A stretch of 31,385 nucleotides of DNA from Spirochaetia bacterium (GTDB lineage: Bacteria > Spirochaetota > Spirochaetia > Treponematales > Treponemataceae). The stretch lies in the NCBI GenBank assembly GCA_900770075.1, contig CAAGIZ010000172.1:1-31385 (forward strand), written 5' to 3'. Position numbers and translations under genes: made by a program. Below are positions 25,017-31,385 of this stretch, one piece after another. Numbering within the stretch: position 1 is the stretch's first letter; the number at the start of each line of letters is the position of its first letter. Below the pieces are notes generated by a model that worked only from the letters and a program-made list of their open reading frames with translations, did no database searches and was not told the origin of the DNA.

Positions 25017-25045
25017 ATTTTACTATTTATGGGTGATTTTTTCAA
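25017..25045 (-). promoter_or_regulatory. Promoter of uxaB
   Basis: On the minus strand: TTGAAA (25045-25040), a 17-base spacer, and TAAAAT (25022-25017). The spacing is ideal and the expected start is near 25010. Confidence 0.7.
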
Positions 25046-25069
25046 TTGGAAGAAATGCAGGTTAAATCA

Positions 25070-25160
25070 GGGCTTTTAGCCCCGATTGGAACAGCGCGGA
25101 GCGTCAGCGGGACAAAGGCCCGCTGATGGAGCGAAAAGCGGAACTGTGCAAAGCGGGTTA
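25070..25160. repeat. GC-rich palindromic (REP-like) element between uxaB and its divergent regulator
   Basis: GGGCT-TTT-AGCCC (25070-25082) is followed by a 10-position stem, 25102-25111 with 25119-25128 (core TCAGCGGG/CCCGCTGA), around a 7-base loop. The surrounding sequence has repeated GCGGAGCG-like strings. It is non-coding and much richer in G/C than its flanks. Confidence 0.5.
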
Positions 25161-25212
25161 GACAGGAAGAGTCGCTCCAAAACTTTTTAGAGATGCCTTT
25201 TATAACAATATG

Positions 25213-25224
25213 TTTGTACAATAA
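25213..25224 (+). promoter_or_regulatory. Candidate activator site TTTGTACAATAA
   Basis: It lies at about -56 to -45 of the regulator promoter. The same 12-mer with one change (TTTGTCCAATAA) lies at 28499-28510, about -52 to -41 of the importer promoter. A shorter relative, TTGTCTAAT, is at 25268-25276. Confidence 0.45.
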
Positions 25225-25233
25225 CGGAACTAC

Positions 25234-25262
25234 TTGTAAAAAAAACGACATAATACTAAAAT
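25234..25262 (+). promoter_or_regulatory. Promoter of the sensor/AraC regulator
   Basis: TTGTAA (25234-25239), a 17-base spacer, and TAAAAT (25257-25262). The expected start near 25269 leaves about 6 bases before ATG 25275. Confidence 0.6.
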
Positions 25263-25274
25263 CCGTATTGTCTA

Positions 25275-28200
25275 ATGGGGGATAAGTTGGATATCGGAAG
25301 TTCACGGAAAAGAATTGGTTTTGCACTTAATACAATTCATTTTGGTTCATCTTTAAAACTCTGGCTGAAACTCGCAAATTATGCTTCGCAGGAGAAAGGT
25401 TCCTTTTTTATCTTTCCTGGTAGCACTTTGGAAAATTCCGAGACAAATGCTCTCCGCAACAAAATATACAGGCTTGTAAACCCTGAAAACCTTGACGGTC
25501 TTATAAGCTGGGCTTCCAGTATAGGAAACGGGGTTTCTTTTGAAAAAAATGTTGAATTCCACAAAAAATTCGGTAATCTTCCGCTCGTAACTATCGGACA
25601 GAAATTTGAAGGCGTGCCGAATGTAAGTTTTGACGCCTACGAGGGCATGAAAAACCTTGTAAAGCATCTGATTGAAGTGCACGGAGCAAAAAAAATTGCC
25701 TTTGTCCGGGGGCCTCAAAATCATTCTTCTTCTCAGGACAGATTTTCGGGCTATTACGATGCGGTAAATGAAGCGGGAATTCTTAACGAAAACCTGATTA
25801 CCAGCTGTACGAACTGGGACGAGGGAGAAAAAGGTGCCAGGCAGCTCTATGAAGAACGGAAGCTTATTCCGGGAAAAGATTTTGATGCAGTTGTCTGTGC
25901 CAGTGATTTGATGGCTCTTTCTGTCGTGGAATATTTTGAAAAGCGGGGCTATAAAATTCCGAAGGACTACCTGTGCGGCGGTTTTAATGATTCCATCGAA
26001 AGCCGGGTGAATTCAGTTTCCTTTTCTACGGTTCACATGCCGATGGAAAAACTGGGAATCCTTGCCTATCAAAAGTTGAATAAAATCCTTGACGGAGAAA
26101 AAGTTGAAGATTCTGTCCTGCCGGCTTATCCGGTAATTCGGGAAAGCTGCGGGTGCAACAATTTAAAGCAGCTTCAGAATTTTTATGATTCAAGAAAGCG
26201 CATTAAAAACCGCGATGATTTTGTGGAGGCGGTTGTCCGGCTTTTCCATGCAGATGAAAAGGAAGAGAACGAGATTATCCGCCCTCTGTTTGATGCACTT
26301 TTTGAAAACAACCAGACGGATTTTTTCAGGCGGCTGATTGAAGGTCTTGATATCTATTTTAGAAAAGAAGGCGAACTTTATACGGTCTACGATGCCGTAA
26401 GGCTTCTGAAAAATTCCGCTTTTTTGCCGGAAGAGTACGTAACAAAAATAATAAATACCGTTAATCTGATAATTCCTCAAGTTCAGCGGAAAATTTCGGA
26501 TTTGCAAAGCTACAACGAAAAAAATTCTTCAATAATAGGCAGCTTAAAAAGCACCCTGCTCTCTGCTCACGATTTTGATGCACTTGTAAAAATTCTTGCC
26601 GACTATCTGCCGAAGATAGGCATAAGAAATACGGCAATCGTCCTTTATGAAGACTCTGATACCTCAAGGTATGCGGGCGGATTTAACTCTGCCGGTGAAA
26701 TATGCCTTGAAGAAGTTCGTTTTTCGACAAATCTTCTTGTTCCGGAAAAGTTTTCTCAGGATTTTGAATACGGTGTTTACCTTGTGCAGCCGCTTTTTAT
26801 GGAAAACAAGGCTCTCGGTTACCTTATAACCAGTTATTCGGACTGCGACGGAAGCATTTACGAGGATTTGAGAACTTCTGTAAGCAATACAATTCAAAAT
26901 ATCCTGCTTTTTAAGGAGATAGACAGGGCTCGTCAGGAAGCGGAAAAGGCGGAATTTGCAAAGACAGAGTTTTTTGCAAATGTGGGAAGCGAACTGTGCG
27001 ACCCGCTGAAAGACCTGTCTGCAAAAATCATCCAGATGCAGGGGAACATCGAAAAAGGCATAGTTGATGAAGATATCCTTACTGAGCAGCTGATATTTCT
27101 CCGGTCGCAGATTCAGTCCCAGCTTCAGAAAACTGTAACTCTTGTGGAACTTACCCGTTCGCAGGTTGATGACCTGCCGATGGACAAAAAACTTTTCGAT
27201 ATAAGGCAGGTTTTGCCAGGAAGTGTCGTTGCTTCCCTGACTCAGAAATTTCCTTTGATTTACGGTGATCCTGACCGCATGAAAAAAGCAATCCTCACCT
27301 TCTTTGGGGACGGAAAATGTTCCGTGTCGCTTTCTTCCGGAGTGGAAGGTCTGGAAATTACATTAAAGACAAAACATCTGGACTGGAAAGACCCGGAATT
27401 CCTTTTGGCGGAAAAGATTGTCCTGCTGCAGTACGGGGAAGTTCGGAAAAACGGAAATGACAGTCTTGTCATAACCCTGCCATGGCCTAACCTTGCCGGA
27501 CTTCCGCCGTTAAAAGCGGAATTTAATCCGGAGGTGATTTTTAACCTTTCATCGAGGGAAAATATTTCTGAAATTTTCAATCTTCCGGTAAAGCCCCTTT
27601 CTTCTGGTGATGAAAAAAAAGAGGGCGGTTGCCTGCTTTACTGGCGGTCGGACAATGCTCCCATTGATGAGTGGGTTAAAGTTTACAGCCTGAGGCATGA
27701 CGAACGCCTGTTCCGGGCTCCAATCCTCTGTTATAGCCATGAACTTATAAGCCATAATTTTGTCGAGATGCTGGAGTCTAAGGTCAGGACGCAAAAGGCG
27801 GCGCCTGTTCTTTTTGTAAACGCAAAAAGAACAAAGTACGGAACCTGGGCAACCGATTCAAACAGCGTAAAAATTCAGTCTATTGCTGAGTTTGAACATA
27901 TCCTTGACGAGATTACTCCTTCTCTCATCGTTTTTGAATCTATAGATGAAGAAAGCATCAAAAAAATCCGCAAAAATCCAAAGACAGTCCTTGTTCCGAT
28001 TGTCGTCCTGCCGGAGACTATTTCTTCGGAGGAAGAAGTTGAGATGCTGTGCTCTCATCCAAGGATAATACTCTGCAACAGCGGAGCGGCCGATTCTGAA
28101 CAGTTTGATGCGAGAATTCATGAAATTCTTGCCGGAGATGAGATTATGCCTCCGCATACGGGTGCACTGGTAAAAAAAGCGATACTTTATCTTAATAAAA

Positions 28201-28475
28201 ATGCTTCCCAGCAGATTGTCCGCTGGAAACTTGCCGATACTGTACACGTAAGCGAAGATTATCTGACGAGAATTTTCCACAAAGAGATAGGTCTTTCCCT
28301 TTGGGAGTACCTTAACCGATATAGAATTTTCCTGGCAACAAAAATGCTTCTGGAAACCAACGACACGATTTACGAAGTTGCGGAAAAATCGGGTTTTCAG
28401 GATCAGGCATACTTTTGCCGGGTGTTCAAAAAGATATACGGTATTCCTCCTGGAAAAATTCGGACAAAACAGTAA
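25275..28475 (+). CDS. Multidomain regulator: LacI-type sensor, degenerate kinase/receiver modules, AraC DNA-binding domain
   Basis: A 1066-residue regulator. Residues about 11-290 are a LacI/periplasmic-binding-like sugar sensor (KRIGFALNTIHFGSS, VVCASDLMALSVVEYF, GGFNDS). About 415-545 look GAF-like. About 555-635 resemble a histidine-kinase dimerisation helix, but in KTEFFANVGSELCDPL the phosphorylated His is Ser572. About 640-765 recall an ATPase domain (GDPDRMKKAILTFFGDG) without the N-box Asn or the G1 box. About 845-950 resemble a receiver whose phospho-Asp is replaced (PSLIVFES, Glu888). Residues 966-1066 are an AraC-type double helix-turn-helix. It probably senses a sugar directly in the cytoplasm and controls uxaB and the importer (inference). 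ATG 25275 lacks a ribosome binding site; TTG 25287, after GGGGGAT, is an alternative start. Confidence 0.85.
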   Translation: MGDKLDIGSSRKRIGFALNTIHFGSSLKLWLKLANYASQEKGSFFIFPGSTLENSETNALRNKIYRLVNPENLDGLISWASSIGNGVSFEKNVEFHKKFGNLPLVTIGQKFEGVPNVSFDAYEGMKNLVKHLIEVHGAKKIAFVRGPQNHSSSQDRFSGYYDAVNEAGILNENLITSCTNWDEGEKGARQLYEERKLIPGKDFDAVVCASDLMALSVVEYFEKRGYKIPKDYLCGGFNDSIESRVNSVSFSTVHMPMEKLGILAYQKLNKILDGEKVEDSVLPAYPVIRESCGCNNLKQLQNFYDSRKRIKNRDDFVEAVVRLFHADEKEENEIIRPLFDALFENNQTDFFRRLIEGLDIYFRKEGELYTVYDAVRLLKNSAFLPEEYVTKIINTVNLIIPQVQRKISDLQSYNEKNSSIIGSLKSTLLSAHDFDALVKILADYLPKIGIRNTAIVLYEDSDTSRYAGGFNSAGEICLEEVRFSTNLLVPEKFSQDFEYGVYLVQPLFMENKALGYLITSYSDCDGSIYEDLRTSVSNTIQNILLFKEIDRARQEAEKAEFAKTEFFANVGSELCDPLKDLSAKIIQMQGNIEKGIVDEDILTEQLIFLRSQIQSQLQKTVTLVELTRSQVDDLPMDKKLFDIRQVLPGSVVASLTQKFPLIYGDPDRMKKAILTFFGDGKCSVSLSSGVEGLEITLKTKHLDWKDPEFLLAEKIVLLQYGEVRKNGNDSLVITLPWPNLAGLPPLKAEFNPEVIFNLSSRENISEIFNLPVKPLSSGDEKKEGGCLLYWRSDNAPIDEWVKVYSLRHDERLFRAPILCYSHELISHNFVEMLESKVRTQKAAPVLFVNAKRTKYGTWATDSNSVKIQSIAEFEHILDEITPSLIVFESIDEESIKKIRKNPKTVLVPIVVLPETISSEEEVEMLCSHPRIILCNSGAADSEQFDARIHEILAGDEIMPPHTGALVKKAILYLNKNASQQIVRWKLADTVHVSEDYLTRIFHKEIGLSLWEYLNRYRIFLATKMLLETNDTIYEVAEKSGFQDQAYFCRVFKKIYGIPPGKIRTKQ

Positions 28476-28498
28476 GAATTTTTTAAGCATAGTTCGGT

Positions 28499-28535
28499 TT
28501 TGTCCAATAAAACGCTTGTCAATTTTGTACAAAAA
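28499..28535 (+). promoter_or_regulatory. Direct repeat of TTTGTNCAA motif at the importer promoter
   Basis: TTTGTCCAATAA (28499-28510) and TTTGTACAAAAA (28524-28535) are spaced 25 bases apart, one just upstream of the -35 box and one between the boxes. An inverted GGACAAAA lies at 28462-28469, in the end of the regulator gene. Direct repeats suit an AraC-type protein. Confidence 0.45.
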
Positions 28536-28545
28536 AAGTTATTAT
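28516..28545 (+). promoter_or_regulatory. Promoter of the ABC importer operon
   Basis: TTGTCA (28516-28521) followed by TTATTA (28539-28544, 17-base spacer) or TATTAT (28540-28545, 18-base spacer). The leader to ATG 28565 is short but holds GAGG at 28554-28557. Confidence 0.6.
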
Positions 28546-28564
28546 TAAAGAACTGAGGTTAAAT

Positions 28565-29515
28565 ATGGTCGCACAAGAAACTACAGCTCTTAAAGCTCCA
28601 AAGAAAAACCTTTGGAAAGACATTAAGAGGCACTATTCTGTTTACGCACTGCTCGTTATTCCTGCTGTTTACTATGCCATCTTGAAGTATGGTGCTGTAA
28701 TTAACGGTCAGATTGCATTCAAAAGCTTTTTGCCGCAGGAAGGCGTTTGGGGAAGCAGTTGGATTGGATTCAGTAACTTTATAGAGTTCTTCCAGTCGTT
28801 CTATTTTGTTGAACTGCTTCGCAACACACTTGGTTATAGTTTTGCAAAATTGATTGTTGGAGTTCCGCTTTCGATTATTCTTGCTGTAACTCTTTATGAA
28901 TGTACCCATGATGTTCTTCGTAGGGTTGTACAGACACTTGCTTATCTTCCGCACTTCCTTTCTTGGGTTATCATGTACGGTATTCTTCTTGTACTTTTGG
29001 CTCCAGGTGATGGTTTGGTAAATGATATTATCAGGGCAATAACTGATAATCCAAATGCTGGTATAGACTTTTTGAACGACACAACAACTTTCCCGGCTAT
29101 CGTTATTATTTCTGATGCATGGAAGGAAATGGGTTGGGCTGCAATTATCTTCATCGCTGCCTTGATGGGTATTGACCCTTCTCTTTTTGAAGCTGCCATG
29201 GTAGAAGGTGCATCTGCCGTTCAGCGCGTGTGGTACATTACAATCCCTTCAATCAAGCCTGTAATTGTAACGGTAGTACTTCTTAAACTCGGTAAGATTC
29301 TTGACGCTGGTTTTAACCAGATGTTTATGTTGTACTCTGTTCCGGTATATTCTGTAGCTGATATCATCGATACGTGGGTATATCGTCAGGGTCTTTTGCA
29401 GTTCAAGTTTGCTCTTGCTACTGCGGTTGGTATTTTTAAGGGTGTAATCGGTATGCTTCTTGTAATGACTTCAAATGCCGTTACAAAGAGACTTGCTGAC
29501 TCTTCACTTCTGTAA
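28565..29515 (+). CDS. ABC sugar transporter permease, LplB/YteP type
   Basis: A 316-residue inner-membrane permease of the carbohydrate-uptake ABC family. It has six predicted membrane segments and the cytoplasmic EAA loop EAAMVEGASAVQRVWYITIP (about residues 214-233), which contacts the ATPase. The start KNLWKDIKRHYSVYALLVIP and the segment QIAFKSFLPQEGVWGSSWIGF are typical of the LplB/YteP branch, whose studied members import complex oligosaccharides such as rhamnogalacturonan fragments in Bacillus. GAGG precedes ATG 28565. No ATPase gene is in the window; these importers commonly share an MsmK/UgpC-type ATPase encoded elsewhere. The second permease starts 19 bases downstream. Galacturonide uptake is inferred from the uxa genes nearby. 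Confidence 0.92.
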   Translation: MVAQETTALKAPKKNLWKDIKRHYSVYALLVIPAVYYAILKYGAVINGQIAFKSFLPQEGVWGSSWIGFSNFIEFFQSFYFVELLRNTLGYSFAKLIVGVPLSIILAVTLYECTHDVLRRVVQTLAYLPHFLSWVIMYGILLVLLAPGDGLVNDIIRAITDNPNAGIDFLNDTTTFPAIVIISDAWKEMGWAAIIFIAALMGIDPSLFEAAMVEGASAVQRVWYITIPSIKPVIVTVVLLKLGKILDAGFNQMFMLYSVPVYSVADIIDTWVYRQGLLQFKFALATAVGIFKGVIGMLLVMTSNAVTKRLADSSLL

Positions 29516-29534
29516 TTAAAGGAGACTTAGATAA

Positions 29535-30728
29535 ATGGCTAAATCGTCTAGTACTACAGTAAAATTAACAGCCGGTGACCGTGTCTTCTATGTTTGTGTA
29601 AACGCGTTTCTGATTTTCATCGGCCTTATTATTGCAATTCCAATTATTGCTACTATTACACAGTCTGTGACACCTAACGGTTACAGATCTTCAACTTTTG
29701 ATAAAATCATTCTTAAGCCGTTTGGTCTTAAGGATCATACTTTTAATGAGGCAAAGTTAAAAGACGGAACTTATGTTTTCAATGTAGAAAACTATGGGGA
29801 AACTACAGTAAATGTTGTTGATGGAATTGGTTATACAAAAGCTGAAATTCCTGAATCAAAACAGCTTACTAGTGTAAACGGCAAGCAGAAACTTAAAGAT
29901 AATTACTACAAGGCAACCTTTACTAGGGAAGATGGCAAAGTAAAGAAAATCAAGCTTGCAATCCGTGAAGAAATCGATCCGGAGTCTGGTCATGTTGTTG
30001 CAGTTGTTAAAACTGGTGTTATCTGGGATAACGCTGCTTATACTGCACTTCTTGGTAACGACGGCTTCCTTAATGCGTTCTGGAACTCACTGAAAATTAT
30101 GATTTTTGGTGTAATCACTTCATTGCTCCTTACAATTCCTATGGCTTATTGTATGTCGATTGGAAGTCTTCCTGGACGCAAGATTTTGAACTATTTTGTT
30201 CTTATTCCTTATCTGTTTAATATCGGTGTAATCCCAACTTACCTCGTTGTAACAGGACTTAAGCTTACTAACCACCTTGCGGCAATCTTCCTGCCTGGTG
30301 CCATTGCGACATACAACTGTCTGATTATGCGTGGATTCTTTGAAGGTATTCCTGAATCTCTTAAAGAATCTGCACGTATTGACGGTGCTTCTGAATGGTA
30401 TGTTCTTGTTTCTATCATTCTGCCGCTGTCTAAGCCGATTATTATGACAATCGGTCTGTACTACGCAGTAAACTTCTGGAACGACTTTATGCACGCCATG
30501 CTTTACTTGAATGAAGCATATCTGCAGCCTCTTCCAATCTTGCTTCGTAACATCTTGATGGCATCTGGTATGAACGAATATGTTGAAGTATCTGCTTTCG
30601 GATCTGCTTCCGTATCGGCTATTAAGGCTGCTTCTGTATTCATGTCTGCAATTCCAATGGTTATTGCATATCCTTTCATTCAGAAATACTTTACAAAAGG
30701 TACAATGCTCGGTTCCGTTAAGGGCTAA
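29535..30728 (+). CDS. ABC sugar transporter permease, LplC/YtcP type, with an inserted domain
   Basis: The 397-residue partner permease. After the first membrane helix (about 16-41), the usual short loop is replaced by a hydrophilic stretch of roughly 95 extra residues (about 65-160), rich in beta-type sequence such as DGTYVFNVENYGETTVNVVD and REDGKVKKIKLAIREEI. The normal pattern resumes at LNAFWNSLKIMIFGV. The EAA loop ESLKESARIDGASEWYVLVS and the end KYFTKGTMLGSVKG are typical of the family, whose members are usually close to 295 residues. The insert should face the periplasm, where the binding protein docks. AAAGGAGA precedes ATG 29535. A hairpin with a T-run follows at 30750, before the binding-protein gene. 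Confidence 0.9.
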   Translation: MAKSSSTTVKLTAGDRVFYVCVNAFLIFIGLIIAIPIIATITQSVTPNGYRSSTFDKIILKPFGLKDHTFNEAKLKDGTYVFNVENYGETTVNVVDGIGYTKAEIPESKQLTSVNGKQKLKDNYYKATFTREDGKVKKIKLAIREEIDPESGHVVAVVKTGVIWDNAAYTALLGNDGFLNAFWNSLKIMIFGVITSLLLTIPMAYCMSIGSLPGRKILNYFVLIPYLFNIGVIPTYLVVTGLKLTNHLAAIFLPGAIATYNCLIMRGFFEGIPESLKESARIDGASEWYVLVSIILPLSKPIIMTIGLYYAVNFWNDFMHAMLYLNEAYLQPLPILLRNILMASGMNEYVEVSAFGSASVSAIKAASVFMSAIPMVIAYPFIQKYFTKGTMLGSVKG

Positions 30729-30749
30729 GTTTTTATAGTGCATAGTTTA

Positions 30750-30786
30750 TGACCAGATAATATTTTTATTGTCTGGTCAATTTTTT
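30750..30786 (+). terminator. Intra-operon terminator between permease and binding protein genes
   Basis: TGACCAGATAATA (30750-30762) pairs with TATTGTCTGGTCA (30767-30779), 13 positions with one G-T pair, around TTTT. A run of six T follows at 30781-30786. The 3' arm overlaps the next promoter. Confidence 0.75.
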
Positions 30787-30796
30787 GTGGTATAAT
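30769..30796 (+). promoter_or_regulatory. Promoter of the solute-binding protein gene
   Basis: TATAAT (30791-30796) preceded by TGG gives an extended -10; TTGTCT (30769-30774) is the -35 box at 16 bases and sits inside the terminator stem. The leader to ATG 30871 is about 68 bases. Confidence 0.65.
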
Positions 30797-30870
30797 AAGG
30801 GTATCGTGGTTTTTTGCCGCATATTTTTATTTATAAAATTTTTCATTGAATTCATAAAAAGGAGGATAAA

Positions 30871-31385
30871 ATGAAAAACTTTTTTAAGAATCTTGCGCTT
30901 ATCGCTTTGGTTCTTGCAGTTGCCTCTCCAGTTTTTGCTGCAAAAAAATGGAAGGTAAACAAAGATGGTACAGTTGATATCGAACTTTGGTACGGTGCTG
31001 CTGTAACTGAAGCTGGTCCGCCACCTGCAGACTGGGTTGCTTATAAAATCATCAAAGAAAAGCTTGGTATCAACCTTGTCATTACGGCTCTTCCGTCAAA
31101 TGAATCTGACCAGGATACAAAAATCAACGCGGCCGGAGCTGCAAACTCACTTCCTGACCTGTTCATGGTAAGCGACAACTGTTTCCAGATTCTTACAAAA
31201 CAGAAGCTGCTTGCTCCTGTTGATGATATGTTTGCAATGATGCCTAACCGCTCTGCAAAACTTTACGACAAAGATGCCCGCAAACACTCTACTGTAAACG
31301 GTGTATGCTATGGTCTTGACCAGCCAGGAACAATCGTTCGCAACGAAGGTGTTCTTATCCGCAAAGACTGGCTTGATAAACTCGG
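30871..31385 (+). CDS. Extracellular solute-binding protein of the ABC importer (3' end outside window)
   Basis: The first 171 complete codons of a sugar-binding protein, cut by the window end. A signal peptide starts MKNFFKNLALIALVLAVASP and should be cut after VFA; there is no lipobox cysteine, so the protein is periplasmic and soluble rather than a lipoprotein. The mature start VDIELWYGAAVTEAGPPPADW and the later segments INAAGAANSLPDLFMVSD and GLDQPGTIVRNEGVLIRKDWLDKL match LplA/YtcQ-type family 1 binding proteins. AAGGAGG lies just before the ATG. It has its own promoter downstream of an intra-operon terminator, which suits the higher amount of binding protein these importers need. Confidence 0.92.
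   Translation, partial: MKNFFKNLALIALVLAVASPVFAAKKWKVNKDGTVDIELWYGAAVTEAGPPPADWVAYKIIKEKLGINLVITALPSNESDQDTKINAAGAANSLPDLFMVSDNCFQILTKQKLLAPVDDMFAMMPNRSAKLYDKDARKHSTVNGVCYGLDQPGTIVRNEGVLIRKDWLDKL

Noticed and set aside
27858..28532. 224-codon minus-strand frame at the end of the regulator gene
   Set aside because: It is antisense to the AraC-type DNA-binding domain, which is clearly coding on the plus strand.
30120..30743. 207-codon minus-strand frame opposite the second permease
   Set aside because: Antisense to the permease EAA loop and membrane segments; low-complexity basic translation.

Overview
The window looks like chromosomal DNA of an AT-rich, host-associated Treponema-like spirochaete. 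The basis is the order recF - DUF721/dciA - rpmH - rnpA - yidD - yidC - jag, a cyclophilin-FKBP fusion lipoprotein of a type I associate with treponemes, and a KtrAB potassium system. No rRNA, tRNA, CRISPR array or insertion sequence with a transposase was found.

Layout. 1-5703: a plus-strand core block near the replication-gene cluster (recF end, DciA-like protein, ribosomal protein L34, RNase P protein, YidD, YidC, Jag and an unknown exported protein), closed by a terminator. 5726-6819: dual-domain peptidyl-prolyl isomerase lipoprotein and terminator. 6820-10036: an accessory stretch with a membrane protein, a 7-nt tandem-repeat tract, minus-strand uronate isomerase (uxaC), and two inverted copies of a structured bipartite repeat. 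10037-11596: an AAA-like ATPase/PD-(D/E)XK protein. 11711-18214: an AddB-AddA helicase-nuclease operon. 18304-18906: a GNAT acetyltransferase. 19136-20701: minus-strand altronate dehydratase (uxaA). 21018-23253: ktrB-ktrA. 23388-24953: minus-strand tagaturonate reductase (uxaB), divergent from a 1066-residue sensor/AraC regulator (25275-28475). 28516-31385: an ABC sugar importer with two permeases and the start of a solute-binding protein, cut by the window end.

How it fits together. UxaC, UxaB and UxaA are the three steps from D-galacturonate to 2-keto-3-deoxygluconate. The regulator and importer beside uxaB resemble LplB/YtcP-type oligosaccharide systems, so uptake and use of pectin-derived galacturonides is the likely theme (inference). 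The KDG kinase and aldolase are not in the window.

The most interesting signals are: (a) a regulator that keeps the layout of a hybrid two-component system but has apparently lost its phosphorylation residues; (b) a TTTGTNCAATAA motif at nearly the same position upstream of that regulator and of the importer; (c) up to four genes whose -10 box lies so close to the ATG that they should be leaderless; (d) a two-copy bipartite repeat with a terminator-like fold; (e) a permease with an extra domain of about 95 residues; (f) a terminator whose 3' arm overlaps the promoter of the binding-protein gene.
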